DNA of 64,000 nucleotides from Nocardia elegans NBRC 108235 (GCF_001612845.1 NZ_BDBF01000025.1:62001-126000); one strand, 5' to 3'; numbered from the stretch's first letter, positions 8,125-16,955 are shown. The notes: generated from the sequence alone by a model not told the origin. Translations and numbers: made by a program.

Positions 8125-10673
8125 CCACTTCGACCACTCGGGAGCCGGCGGCGCAGCCGGCCCCGGGCGCCGCGCCGGGCACACTCTCGCATCGGCAGAT
8201 TTTGACTATTTTGTCCGGTTTGTTGCTGGGGATGTTCTTGGCGGCGCTGGATCAGAATATTGTGAGTGTGGCGATTGTCCGGATCGCGAATAGTTTGCAT
8301 GGTTTCGATCAGCAGGCGTGGGCGACGACGGCGTATTTGATTACGGCGACGATTTCGACGCCGTTGTACGGCAAGTTGGCCGATATTTATGGGCGTAAGC
8401 CGTTTTATTTGCTGGCGATCGGTATTTTCGTGGTGGGGTCGGCGGCGTGTACGTTCGCGACGTCGATGTATGAGTTGGCGGCGTTCCGGGCGTTCCAGGG
8501 TTTGGGCGCCGGTGGCCTGATGTCCTTGGCGTTCACCATCATCGGCGATATCGTGCCCGCTCGCGAACGCGTGCGGTATCAGGGCTACTTCATGATGGTG
8601 TTCGGCACCGCGACGGTCGCCGGCCCGGTGCTCGGCGGCTTCTTCTCCGATTACGACACGTTGTGGGGGATCGACGGCTGGCGCTGGGTGTTCCTGGTGA
8701 ACGTGCCGATCGGCGTGCTCGCGCTGGCCGTGGTCGCGAAGGTACTCAACGTGCCGCACGAGCGGCAGCGGCATCGCGTGGACTGGTTCGGCGCGATCGC
8801 GCTGGCGATCTGTGTGGTGCCGTTGCTGATCGTCGCCGAACAGGGCCGCGGCTGGGGCTGGGAATCACCGCGGGCGCTGCTCTGCTACGGAATCGGCGCC
8901 GCCGGTGTGCTCTTGTTCCTCCTCGTGGAATTCCTGATGAAGGATGCCGCGCTGATTCCGTTGCGGCTGTTCCGGAATTCGACGTTCTCCATCACCATTC
9001 TGGGCGGTTTCATCGTCGGTATCGCGATGTTCGGCGCGATCAGTATGGTGCCGCTGTATCTGCAAGTGGTGCGTGGTTATTCGCCCACCAAGGCGGGATT
9101 GCTGATGCTGCCGCTGGTGCTGGGCATCATGATCGGCTCGCTGATCGCCGGGCAGATCACCAAGCTCACCGGCCGGTACAAGATCCTGCCCGTGCTGGGT
9201 ACTTTCATCATCGCGTGCGGGGCGGCGCTGTACGCGCAGGTGCATTACGACAGCCCGCTCTGGCAACCGCTGGTGTACAGCGCGGTCATCGGCTTCGGAC
9301 TCGGTGGCTGCATGCAGACGTTGATCATCGCGGCGCAGAATGCCGGTCCGCGGTCGGATATGGGTGTGTCGACGGCGTCGGCGACCTTCTTCCGCCAGAT
9401 GGGCGGCACGCTGGGCGTCGCGGTGTTCCTGACGATTCTGTTCAATCTGTTGCCGCACAAGATCATCGACGCCTTCGGTGGTGTGCTGCCACCCGGATTC
9501 GACGCGGGGAAACTCGACCAGTTGCAGGCCAACACCAGCGGCATCGCGGCGCTGCCGGCGCAGGTGCGCGATCCGATTCTCATCGGCTTCACCGAATCCC
9601 TGCACGGCGTCTTCTACGCCGCCGCCGGGGTAGCGTTGCTGGCCTGTGTGGTGCTGCTGTTCATGAAAGAGATTCCGCTGCAGGACAGTCCGACGCCACC
9701 GGCGCAACCGCAGCGCGCGGAGTCGGCACCGGATGAGCCGGCCGTGCTCGACCTCGACGCCGCGCCCGCCGACGACGCCGAGACGGCAGGGTCGGAGCCG
9801 GAAGCCTGGGAGCGAGAGCGGTTGCGGGAGGATGACGAGGGAGCCGCCCGGCCGGAGCCGGCACCCGCCGGAACGGGGGCGCACGCCGCGTTCCCGGAGA
9901 GCGCCGGCGACGCGCCCCTGTCCGGACGCATTCACCGCGAAGACGGGCAACCGGTATCCGGCGCGGCGCTGACTCTGATCGACCAACGGGGACATCAGGT
10001 TTCCCGAGCCACGACCGACAGCGCGGGCGCCTATCGCCTGAGCGCGCCGGACCAGGGGAACCACGTGCTGATCGTGTCCGCCGAGGGGCATCAGCCCGCC
10101 GCGGTGAACGTCGTGATCGGTGCCGAGCCGCAGACGGCCGAGCTCACCCTGCTGGGCGCGGGGGAGCTGTCCGGCATCGTCACCGAGGGGCCGGGCCGAC
10201 CCCTCGCGGGCGTGACCGTCACGCTGACCGATCGGCGGGGCGAGGTCGTCGGTGCGGCGGTGACCGGACCCGACGGCGCCTACGCCTGTCACGGCATCGT
10301 CGCCGGCACCTACACCCTGGTCGCGGTCGCCGGACATCGCAGGCCCGATGCCACGACGTTGACCGTGCCCGCGACCGGCATGCTGCGCTACGACATCGAG
10401 CTCGCGCCGACGGCGGTGCTGTCGGGCCGGGTGCGCTCCGAGCGTGGCCCGGTCGCCCATGCCCACGTCGCGGTGCTGGACTCGGGCGGCACGATGGTGG
10501 CCGCCGCGTTGACGGACGGCGACGGTCGCTACCGGATCGACGATCTTCCCGCCGGCGACTACACGGTGGTGGGGCGCGGCTATCCGCCCGCCAGTGCGCG
10601 CGTCGCGGTCGACGGCGAGCGGATCGCCCACGACCTGCGGCTCTGCTACGACGGCGCCGCCGACAGATCGTGA
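8121..10673 (+). CDS. DHA2-type MFS exporter with three C-terminal CpReg domains, copy 1
   Basis: The 850-residue product is a fusion. Residues about 22-515 form a 14-helix drug:proton antiporter of the DHA2 group, with LDQNIVSVAI, the loop motif GKLADIYGRKPF and many membrane segments. Residues about 516-595 are an acidic, Pro/Ala-rich linker. From about 600 to the end come three beta-sandwich repeats of about 83 residues each, of the carboxypeptidase-regulatory/Cna-B-like type. Each has the pattern GxPVxGAxxTLxDxxGxxVxxxxTDxxGxYxxxxxxxGxY. Ordinary DHA2 exporters end near 500 residues. With 14 helices both ends should be cytoplasmic, so these usually extracellular domains would lie inside the cell. 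The 5' part (8187-8524) is visibly richer in A+T and nearly identical to copy 2. The substrate is unknown; antibiotics, lipids or quinone-like molecules are possible. Confidence 0.95.
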   Translation: MTTSTTREPAAQPAPGAAPGTLSHRQILTILSGLLLGMFLAALDQNIVSVAIVRIANSLHGFDQQAWATTAYLITATISTPLYGKLADIYGRKPFYLLAIGIFVVGSAACTFATSMYELAAFRAFQGLGAGGLMSLAFTIIGDIVPARERVRYQGYFMMVFGTATVAGPVLGGFFSDYDTLWGIDGWRWVFLVNVPIGVLALAVVAKVLNVPHERQRHRVDWFGAIALAICVVPLLIVAEQGRGWGWESPRALLCYGIGAAGVLLFLLVEFLMKDAALIPLRLFRNSTFSITILGGFIVGIAMFGAISMVPLYLQVVRGYSPTKAGLLMLPLVLGIMIGSLIAGQITKLTGRYKILPVLGTFIIACGAALYAQVHYDSPLWQPLVYSAVIGFGLGGCMQTLIIAAQNAGPRSDMGVSTASATFFRQMGGTLGVAVFLTILFNLLPHKIIDAFGGVLPPGFDAGKLDQLQANTSGIAALPAQVRDPILIGFTESLHGVFYAAAGVALLACVVLLFMKEIPLQDSPTPPAQPQRAESAPDEPAVLDLDAAPADDAETAGSEPEAWERERLREDDEGAARPEPAPAGTGAHAAFPESAGDAPLSGRIHREDGQPVSGAALTLIDQRGHQVSRATTDSAGAYRLSAPDQGNHVLIVSAEGHQPAAVNVVIGAEPQTAELTLLGAGELSGIVTEGPGRPLAGVTVTLTDRRGEVVGAAVTGPDGAYACHGIVAGTYTLVAVAGHRRPDATTLTVPATGMLRYDIELAPTAVLSGRVRSERGPVAHAHVAVLDSGGTMVAAALTDGDGRYRIDDLPAGDYTVVGRGYPPASARVAVDGERIAHDLRLCYDGAADRS
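8187..8524 (+). repeat. 338-bp near-identical tract, copy 1
   Basis: This stretch matches 18455-18792 with one visible difference (T at 8471 against C). Flanking exporter sequence is clearly more diverged. Its codons favour TTG, ATT, TTT and GGT, unlike the surrounding GC-ending codons. It encodes the first four or so membrane helices. A second block of high identity lies at 9312-9478 (copy 2: 19580-19746). Gene conversion or import of the tract is the likely cause. Confidence 0.9.
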
Positions 10674-11122
10674 TCGGTATGCCGCGGCCGGTGCAGCGAG
10701 ACCGGGGTGCGGTGGGCGTGCGGTAGGTGTGGGTGGCCTCGGACCGGGCCGTATTCGGTGGTGCTCGCCCCCCTGTCGCCCGGCCCGATATCCCCGGGCT
10801 CGATATCGCCCGGTCCGATTTCGCCGGATCGCAGGGCGGTGCGCTCGAGGACCCGGGCGCACAGCCGGATCACCGCCTCGTCCAGGGTGATGCCGAGTTC
10901 GGCGGCGTGCAGGGTGGCCATCTCGACGGCCCCGAGGTCGTCCACGAAAGCCGGATCGGACAGGATTTCGTCGACGATCATGCCGCTCAGCGCCTGCTCC
11001 TGGGTCAGAAGCTCGCCGGGCAGCCAGCTCAGCAGCCACTGCCCGGGAAGTGAGGGCAGACGCTGGGCAGATTCCGGGGTGACATCGCTGGTCATCAACC
11101 AGTCGGTGATATGAAGCGTCAT
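10646..11122 (-). CDS. Hypothetical protein (158 aa)
   Basis: No known family is recognised. Residues 1-97 look like a compact helical domain (TLHITDWLMTSD, GQWLLSWLPGELLT, LHAAELGITLDEAVIRLC) that resembles small proteins I associate with Nocardia. The remainder is low-complexity: a GDI(E/G)PG tandem repeat followed by a His/Pro/Arg-rich tail. The ATG at 11122 has a good purine-rich site (AAGGGGAA). The gene runs into the end of the MFS exporter on the other strand, overlapping it by 28 bases. It is divergent from the HTH regulator at 11510. Function unknown. Confidence 0.65.
   Translation of the reverse strand: MTLHITDWLMTSDVTPESAQRLPSLPGQWLLSWLPGELLTQEQALSGMIVDEILSDPAFVDDLGAVEMATLHAAELGITLDEAVIRLCARVLERTALRSGEIGPGDIEPGDIGPGDRGASTTEYGPVRGHPHLPHAHRTPVSLHRPRHTDHDLSAAPS
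10776..10828. repeat. 15-bp tandem repeat, about 3.5 units
   Basis: Units at 10776-10790, 10791-10805 and 10806-10820 share the pattern TCGCCCGGnCCGATA, followed by a partial unit. Read on the minus strand it encodes the GDI(E/G)PG repeat of the 158-residue protein. Such a repeat may vary in copy number between strains. Confidence 0.8.
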
Positions 11123-11232
11123 GGCATTCCCCTTCCACCAAGCCGGCCGCTGCGGCGGTCGTTGCCGCTCCGATAAACGGAGAGCCGGTGGCTATAGCTA
11201 AATGCTAAGGACGGCTTTCCGGGGCTGTCAAC

Positions 11233-11248
11233 TAAGCATCTGTGCTTA
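11233..11248. promoter_or_regulatory. Inverted repeat in the 11123-11509 intergenic region
   Basis: TAAGCA-TCTG-TGCTTA is a perfect 6-bp inverted repeat in the 387-base gap between divergent genes starting at 11122 and 11510. The gap also holds a TATAGCTAAATGCTAAGG stretch near 11193, possibly the promoter of the 158-residue gene. The remainder is relatively A+T-rich with no coding signal. It could be an operator for the HTH protein at 11510. Confidence 0.4.
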
Positions 11249-11509
11249 TCTGAGATATCTTCGGGACCTCAATGCCCATCTTGAATCAGATATGCCCAGC
11301 GAATATCCGAATTGATTACCAGTGATGGGTACGAAGGGGTGAAAGTTGGCTTCGCGGAAGGAGTTCGGGCGCCTTGTGGCAGAATCCGCAGCGGGCCCAG
11401 CGCATTCGAGTTATCGACGAGCGGTGTTCGAGGTGCGTTCATCGGAGTAATGAAAAATTGATGTTTAGCTGATGATGCAATGGGCCACATGTGATTAGAA
11501 TTCCGCATC

Positions 11510-12559
11510 GTGACACAATCTGACCCAGACGGTGGCGAACGGATCGGCGAACTGGTGCGCCGGCTCCGTATCGAGTCCGGTCTCACCCAGGCCGCGCTGG
11601 CCAAACAGGCGGACTGTTCACGCAGCCTCGTGCAGCAGATCGAGAACGGCACCCGGGTGCCGCCGCTGCCGCTGCGGGAACGTTTGAGTTCTGCGCTGGG
11701 GCAGGAACTTCCGATGGACGGCGTCGCCGGCTCGTCCGAACCCGGCGGGCATTACGACCTGCGGATGCGTTTCAACGTGCTCCTCGGCAAGGACCCCGCG
11801 GTGGTGGATCGCGTGCTGACGATCGCCCAGACCGTGCTCGACGCCCGGGGTGCGCGCGAGGAGGTGGAGCCACTGCGCCTCATCGCCGCCCGCCAGCTCG
11901 AACGCGCGGAAGAGCTGCTGGCGCAGATACCTTCGCGCAGTGCGACGGTGTGGGAGTGGAATACGGTCAACGACTGGCTGACCATTCTGGAGCAGGCCGA
12001 GCAGTCCGTCCGCGCGATACACACCGCCGACCTGGGCACCATCGGTGGTGACGTCGGCGACGACTACCACGCCGCGATCGTGCGCCTCGCCGATTCGGTG
12101 CACGAGCCGCGAGTCACGGTGCGGCGCATGTACGTTCTGGATCGCATCGAGGATGTGTGGCCATACGACGACAAGTTGTGGTGGCAGGCGCGCTCCGGTG
12201 TCGAGAGTGTGCTGGTCAAGCGCGAGCACGCGCGCAATGCGCAGAGCATGCTCGTCGTCGACGACCGATACGTCTGCGTAGGGGAATACGACTATTCACG
12301 GCAGACCCGGGTCGCGACGCGTTTCTCGGTGCTCAAACACGATGTGTCATTCGCGGTCCGACGCTTCGAGAAGCTCTACGACCTGCGGCGCATCGGTTCG
12401 GCGATCGTGGTCAACGATCTGCTGGCCGATCCGCGACTGGCCCGATTCGAGCGTCTGGGTGACGGCGAGGGACGGGAGTTGTTCCGCGAGACGCTCGTTC
12501 GAGCGTGGAACGAAATCCCGACGCCGGGCCAGGCGCCGCTGGAAACAGGGCGGCTGTGA
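11510..12559 (+). CDS. XRE-type HTH regulator with a degenerate PLD-like C-terminus
   Basis: The 349-residue product begins (GTG at 11510) with a Cro/C1-type helix-turn-helix at about residues 10-66 (LTQAALAKQADCSRSLVQQIENG). Residues about 85-170 are helical. The C-terminal half contains HARNAQSMLVVDDRYVCVGEYD, close in shape to the phospholipase D half-motif HxKxxxxD. The lysine is replaced, so it is probably a binding fold, not an enzyme. The PLD assignment is by eye and uncertain. The stop overlaps the aminotransferase start by 4 bases (GTGA), so the regulator is likely controlling its own operon, perhaps by sensing a metabolite through the C-terminal domain. Confidence 0.88.
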   Translation: MTQSDPDGGERIGELVRRLRIESGLTQAALAKQADCSRSLVQQIENGTRVPPLPLRERLSSALGQELPMDGVAGSSEPGGHYDLRMRFNVLLGKDPAVVDRVLTIAQTVLDARGAREEVEPLRLIAARQLERAEELLAQIPSRSATVWEWNTVNDWLTILEQAEQSVRAIHTADLGTIGGDVGDDYHAAIVRLADSVHEPRVTVRRMYVLDRIEDVWPYDDKLWWQARSGVESVLVKREHARNAQSMLVVDDRYVCVGEYDYSRQTRVATRFSVLKHDVSFAVRRFEKLYDLRRIGSAIVVNDLLADPRLARFERLGDGEGRELFRETLVRAWNEIPTPGQAPLETGRL

Positions 12560-13959
12560 CGACCGGCCCCGGGCATGCCGAGCGCGCCGCCGCCGCGCTG
12601 ATTCTGCGTTCGGAGGAGCGCAAGAAGGAACTGCGCCGGCAGCTGCCGGAGAGCGTGCCGTTTCTCGGCCGATCCGGTCGCCGGTACCACGGTGTGCTGG
12701 ACGCATATCACGGCGAGACCGGATTCGAGATCGATCCGGCGGCGGCGCGCGCCCTGCGGCGTGCGTGGAACGATCTGGCGCCCCATCGGATCCGGCGCCG
12801 CGGCCTGCCGGACTACGACAAGCGGCAACCGCTGGAGTTGCGGGAGTCGGCCGCCGCCCACCTGTTCGACCGGCTGCACCGCCCCGCCGACGGAGTGGCC
12901 GGCGTCCGGGTCCGTCCCGAAGAGGTTGTCGTCTGCCCGTATTCGAGCATGCTGATGCTCGAGGAGGTGATCGCCACGGTCGTGCGGCCCGGCGGCGTGA
13001 TCGTCTGTCCCGAGGGCTTCTACAAGAACTTCGCCACCCACATCGCGAAATTCGATGTACGAGTGGTGGTTCCGGAGGCGACGCCGGACGACTCGTTCCG
13101 GATCGATCCGATGGCACTGGCCCGCGAACTGGAACGGCACGGTGACACCGTCTGTGCCGTGCTGCTCACGCTGCCGGGCAATCCCGTCGTCACGCGGTAC
13201 TCCTCGGACGAATTGCGCGAACTGGCGGCGGTTCTGGTCGCCGCCGATGTTCCGGTGGTCTGCGATATGGCCTTCGACCGGATCGTCGGCGGGCATATTC
13301 CGCTCGCCGCGCTGGAGGTGCCGACCGCGCAGGGTCCGGTCCGGCTGTACGACCGGATGGTGACCGTCACCGGTAATTCCAAGGGCTACAACGCCTTCGG
13401 CCCGTGCAAGCTCGGCGCGGCCTGCTCCGGGGACTCGCGGTGGCTGGAGCGTATCCGGGCGCGACTCACGATCGCTTTTCAGCGTGAGAGTACGCATCTG
13501 GTGCGCGCGGTGCTGGACCATACGCCCGACGCGTATTTCGAGCACAACCGGAAGCTGGTGCGCGAACAGTTCGACACCGCCTTGGAGCGGATCGCGGCGA
13601 TCAATGCCGAATTCGGATCGAACACACTGCGACCGTTGGGTTCCGGGGCCAGCATGTTCCTGTCCGTGGTCGCCGATTCCGCCCTCTTGGACGCGGCCGG
13701 GGTGGGCGACAGCGCCGCATTGGAGGATCTGCTGCTGGCCGGCGCGGGAATCGACAGCGTCGCGCTGGGCCGCACCGGATCACCGCGGCGGGGTGTGCGG
13801 CTCAACGTCCTCGCGCCCCGGCACGGCCCCGGCACCGAGTCCCGGGAGTTGATCGACGAACTGTTCGACCGGCTCGGCGGGCTCGTCGCCGACCTGGCCG
13901 GTGGTGCCACCTACCGCGACATCCTGCGTCGGCGCGGTATCGCGGAGCCACCGGCGTGA
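12556..13959 (+). CDS. PLP-dependent aminotransferase, class I fold
   Basis: The 467-residue product has the fold-type I aminotransferase signatures: GNPVVTRYS, VVCDMAFDRIV with the ring-nitrogen aspartate, TGNSKGYN with the probable PLP lysine K276, and a C-terminal RRGVRLNVLAPR with the carboxylate-binding arginine. GTG at 12556 overlaps the preceding stop. The coupling to an alanine-dehydrogenase-like gene suggests paired transamination and reduction or oxidation of an amino or imino acid. Relatives include amino-acid aminotransferases and atypical PLP enzymes that make modified arginines, so the reaction is open. Confidence 0.9.
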   Translation: MTTGPGHAERAAAALILRSEERKKELRRQLPESVPFLGRSGRRYHGVLDAYHGETGFEIDPAAARALRRAWNDLAPHRIRRRGLPDYDKRQPLELRESAAAHLFDRLHRPADGVAGVRVRPEEVVVCPYSSMLMLEEVIATVVRPGGVIVCPEGFYKNFATHIAKFDVRVVVPEATPDDSFRIDPMALARELERHGDTVCAVLLTLPGNPVVTRYSSDELRELAAVLVAADVPVVCDMAFDRIVGGHIPLAALEVPTAQGPVRLYDRMVTVTGNSKGYNAFGPCKLGAACSGDSRWLERIRARLTIAFQRESTHLVRAVLDHTPDAYFEHNRKLVREQFDTALERIAAINAEFGSNTLRPLGSGASMFLSVVADSALLDAAGVGDSAALEDLLLAGAGIDSVALGRTGSPRRGVRLNVLAPRHGPGTESRELIDELFDRLGGLVADLAGGATYRDILRRRGIAEPPA

Positions 13960-14963
13960 TCGTCGGCGTGCTGCGCGAAACCGCCGCGCGGGAACGGCGC
14001 GTGGCGCTGACACCGGACGGTGTGCGATGCCTGACCGTGGCGGGGATGCGAGTCGTCGTGGAGGCGAATGCCGGGCGGGCGGCGGGCTTCGGCGACGCGG
14101 CCTACCGGTCCGCGGGGGCTGCCGTCGCCGTGGATCCGGTCACCGTGGTCGCGGCCTGCGATGTGCTGGCGTGGGTGAAGCCGACGACCCACGATCTGCG
14201 CACGATGTCGCGGCGGCCGCACCTCACGTTGATCGGCTTCCAGGACCCGCTGCGGCGAGCCCCGCAGATCGCCGAACTGCGTGAATTGGGCGTGGAATCG
14301 ATCGCGTTCGAACTCTTTTCGCGCGAGTCCGGTGAATTGGACGCGCTCTCGGCGATGAGCCGGATCGCCGGCAGCGTGGCCTATCTCGCGGGCCGGCGGC
14401 TGGTGCCGCGCACCGTGCGCCGGCCGATCCGCTCACTGATCCTGGGGTGCGGGCAGGCGGGACTGTCCGCCGTCGCGGCGGCAGCCGCCTGCGGGGCCGA
14501 ACCCCCGGTGGTGCTGGGGCGCCGGCCCGAACTGCGGCAGGCACTGGATGCGCAGGGCCCCAATGTTTTTCACTGGTCCGAAGAGGTCGACGCAGCCTGC
14601 GTCCTGGAGCGGATCCGCGCGGACAAACCGGATCTGCTCTTCTGCGCCGCGGTGCGCCGTGGACAACGGGCGCCGCTGCTGGTCGACCGGACCGCACTCG
14701 ACGCGCTCGGCGACGGTGCGGTCGTGGTCGACCTGACCGCCAAGGCCGGTGGCAACTGCGCGGCGACCGTCACCGACGCGACCGTGGTGCTGGGCAACGG
14801 CGTCGTGGTGACCCACCGCTCGAACTATCCGGCGCGCCGACCGGCCCCGGCCAGCCGGGCCTACAGCGCGGCGGTAGCCGCGTCGATACTGCGATTGGCG
14901 GACTCCGGGCTGCCGGAGGCTCAGACGGCCTCGAACGCCTCCGCCACGATCGGCCGGACCTGA
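13956..14963 (+). CDS. Alanine dehydrogenase / transhydrogenase-alpha-like protein
   Basis: The 335-residue product starts with VGVLRETAARERRVALTPDGVRCL, the N-terminal signature of the alanine dehydrogenase/PntA superfamily. It has a dinucleotide-binding glycine loop at 164-169 (GCGQAG) and a GDGAVVVDLTAKAGGNCA segment. It is shorter than typical alanine dehydrogenases (about 370) and the central motifs are diverged. GTG at 13956 overlaps the aminotransferase stop by 4 bases. The three coupled genes look like a self-contained amino-acid interconversion unit. The substrate could be an unusual amino acid. The 3' end overlaps convergent lipB by 43 bases. Confidence 0.85.
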   Translation: MIVGVLRETAARERRVALTPDGVRCLTVAGMRVVVEANAGRAAGFGDAAYRSAGAAVAVDPVTVVAACDVLAWVKPTTHDLRTMSRRPHLTLIGFQDPLRRAPQIAELRELGVESIAFELFSRESGELDALSAMSRIAGSVAYLAGRRLVPRTVRRPIRSLILGCGQAGLSAVAAAAACGAEPPVVLGRRPELRQALDAQGPNVFHWSEEVDAACVLERIRADKPDLLFCAAVRRGQRAPLLVDRTALDALGDGAVVVDLTAKAGGNCAATVTDATVVLGNGVVVTHRSNYPARRPAPASRAYSAAVAASILRLADSGLPEAQTASNASATIGRT

Positions 14964-15556
14964 TCCATTCGCGCGCCCGGCTGTTCGCGCCGCACCGACG
15001 TCATATCCACATCGGGCAGTCCGCAGGCGACGGCCCACTGCCACGGCTCCAGATCGCCGTCGACGTTCAGCGCGAATCCGTGACTGGTGACGCCGCGGCT
15101 CTGCCGCATGCCGATGGAGACGATCTTGCGGCCGGTCTCGACGGTCCACACGCCGGTGAGCAGTTCCGAACCCGGCGGGGTGTCGCGGCGTTGCGCCCGT
15201 ATGCCCAGCCGGTCGAGTGCGGCGACCAGGCGGTGCTCGACCTCGCGGATGTAGTCCACCACGCCCTCGCCGTCCCCGAGTTTCACCACGAGATATCCGA
15301 CCAGCTGTCCCGGGCCGTGATAGGTGAGCTGCCCGCCGCGGGTGGTCTCGACCACCGGAATCCCGTGGTCGGGATCGGGGAGATGCGCACTCGGCGTCCG
15401 GCGCCCGATCGTATAGACCTGCGGGTGACTCAGCAGCCACAACGTATCCGGTCGTTCATCGCGCTGGCGCTGTTCCACCAGTTCGGCCATGCGCTCCATG
15501 GCCTTGTCGTAGTCGACGAGTTCGTCCTGGATCAGTGTCAGCGGCCGCGACCTCAT
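14921..15556 (-). CDS. lipB: Octanoyltransferase LipB
   Basis: LipB moves octanoate from acyl carrier protein to the lipoyl domains of pyruvate-type dehydrogenases and the glycine cleavage H protein. The 211-residue product has the family motifs RGGQLTYHGPGQLVGY (73-88), GRKIVSIG with the catalytic lysine K144, SHGFALNVDGDL, and ACGLP with the catalytic cysteine C178. Length is normal. lipA, which usually follows lipB in actinobacteria, is absent here: the downstream side is the convergent dehydrogenase-like gene. This may be a second copy, or a split lip locus. Confidence 0.95.
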   Translation of the reverse strand: MRSRPLTLIQDELVDYDKAMERMAELVEQRQRDERPDTLWLLSHPQVYTIGRRTPSAHLPDPDHGIPVVETTRGGQLTYHGPGQLVGYLVVKLGDGEGVVDYIREVEHRLVAALDRLGIRAQRRDTPPGSELLTGVWTVETGRKIVSIGMRQSRGVTSHGFALNVDGDLEPWQWAVACGLPDVDMTSVRREQPGARMDQVRPIVAEAFEAV

Positions 15557-15603
15557 GCTCCGAGAATACGACCGGGGTCGACAGCGAACTCGCGCAGTAG
15601 TCG

Positions 15604-16833
15604 TCAGAACGCTTCGGTATTCAGCTTGTCCCGCGGCGGCAGCGCGTCGCCGGGCAGCGTGACCCGATCGATGGGAAACCCGGCGTCGAGGCTGGACAGC
15701 TGGCCGGTGTCGCCGCGCAGCGTCAGTTCGTCCCCGCCGAGGGACAGATGCTCCAGCTCGGTCTCGGTGGCGGCGGGCGCCGGGTGGCGCCGGTTGTGGA
15801 CGATGCTGCTGAGGTAGGCCGCGGCGATGATCCCCACTCCCAGCAGGCCGGTGACCACCTCGTTCAGATGGTGGCCGGTGGAGACCAGCAGGATCGCCGC
15901 GAGCGCGCCGATCGCCCAGTGCGCACCGTGTTCGAGGTAGATGTACTCGGCCAGGGTGCCGCGCCGGACCAGGTAGACGGTGATCGAACGGACGAACATC
16001 GCGCCGATCAGACCCAGTCCCAAGGCGATGACGATCGGATCCGCACTGATGGCGAAGGCGCCGATCACGCCGTCGAAGGAGAACGAGGCGTCCAGCACTT
16101 CCAGATAGATGAAGCCGAAGAAGGCGGCGCGCCCGGTCAGAAGGGCGGCGCGCGAGGGGCCCTGGCCGGGCTGCTCGTTCTCGAAATGCGCGCCGAGACC
16201 GTCGACGAGGAAGTAGGTGGCCATGCCCAGAGCGCCGGAGACCATGACGACGTCGGCCTTGTTGTTGGGGGCGAGCACACCGGCGGTGAGCACCAACGCG
16301 ATCAGCGCGATCACCACCGTGAACATCGAGAACCGCCCGATCCGCGCCAGCGGTCGCTCCAGCCAGCTCAGCCAGGTGACCTCACGCTGGGTGCAGATGT
16401 AGTTCAGGAACAGCAACAGCAGGAACATGCCGCCGAAAGCCGCGATCTTCGGATTGGCGTCGTTGAGCAGCGTCTCGTAACTGGGCCGGCCGTCCGGGAA
16501 GAACGGCGCGCCGCCGGCGGGAGGGTTCATCGCCAGCCGCAGCGCCTCGATCGGGTCCAGATGCGCCCCGATCGCGACCACCACCAGTGGGAACACCAGG
16601 CGCATACCGAAGACCGCGATGACCATGCCCACGGTCAGGAAGATGCGCTGCCAGAACGCGCTCATGCGTTGCAGGACACTGGCATTGACCACCGCGTTGT
16701 CGAACGACAGTGATACCTCGAGAACGCCGAGGGCCGCGACCAGCACCACGGCCTCCGGCCCGCCGTACAGCAGCGCGACGACGAGAGACGCCGCGGCAAC
16801 CAGGAACGACAGGGCGAAAACTCGCACGAACAT
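15604..16833 (-). CDS. DUF475 / TerC-like integral membrane protein
   Basis: The 409-residue product has about nine hydrophobic helices and matches the DUF475 family, relatives of TerC implicated in metal-ion (manganese or tellurite-linked) export. Two acidic helix motifs typical of the TerC superfamily are present: LEVSLSFDNAVVNAS near the N-terminus and LEVLDASFSFDGVIGAF in the middle. Start ATG at 16833 follows GAAAGG; the frame is open further upstream but reads as non-coding. The last 70 residues are a cytoplasmic tail. A TerD-like protein lies at 25338. Members are often linked to stress clusters. Confidence 0.9.
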   Translation of the reverse strand: MFVRVFALSFLVAAASLVVALLYGGPEAVVLVAALGVLEVSLSFDNAVVNASVLQRMSAFWQRIFLTVGMVIAVFGMRLVFPLVVVAIGAHLDPIEALRLAMNPPAGGAPFFPDGRPSYETLLNDANPKIAAFGGMFLLLLFLNYICTQREVTWLSWLERPLARIGRFSMFTVVIALIALVLTAGVLAPNNKADVVMVSGALGMATYFLVDGLGAHFENEQPGQGPSRAALLTGRAAFFGFIYLEVLDASFSFDGVIGAFAISADPIVIALGLGLIGAMFVRSITVYLVRRGTLAEYIYLEHGAHWAIGALAAILLVSTGHHLNEVVTGLLGVGIIAAAYLSSIVHNRRHPAPAATETELEHLSLGGDELTLRGDTGQLSSLDAGFPIDRVTLPGDALPPRDKLNTEAF

Positions 16834-16955
16834 GCCGATGCCTTTCGTCAATTCGACACCCGCGGGGGGTATGACCTCGCGGGTTACAGCATTCAGAGTG
16901 CTCGCAACCCTGCCTTCGATTGTGACAGTTGAAGTGGTCCGGCGACAATCGAGGG

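Noticed and set aside
8865..11141. Long minus-strand frame across the first MFS gene
   Set aside because: It mirrors the clear MFS-CpReg gene. His/Arg/Gln-rich low-complexity translation marks it as a shadow. A similar frame at 18299-20113 was rejected for the same reason.
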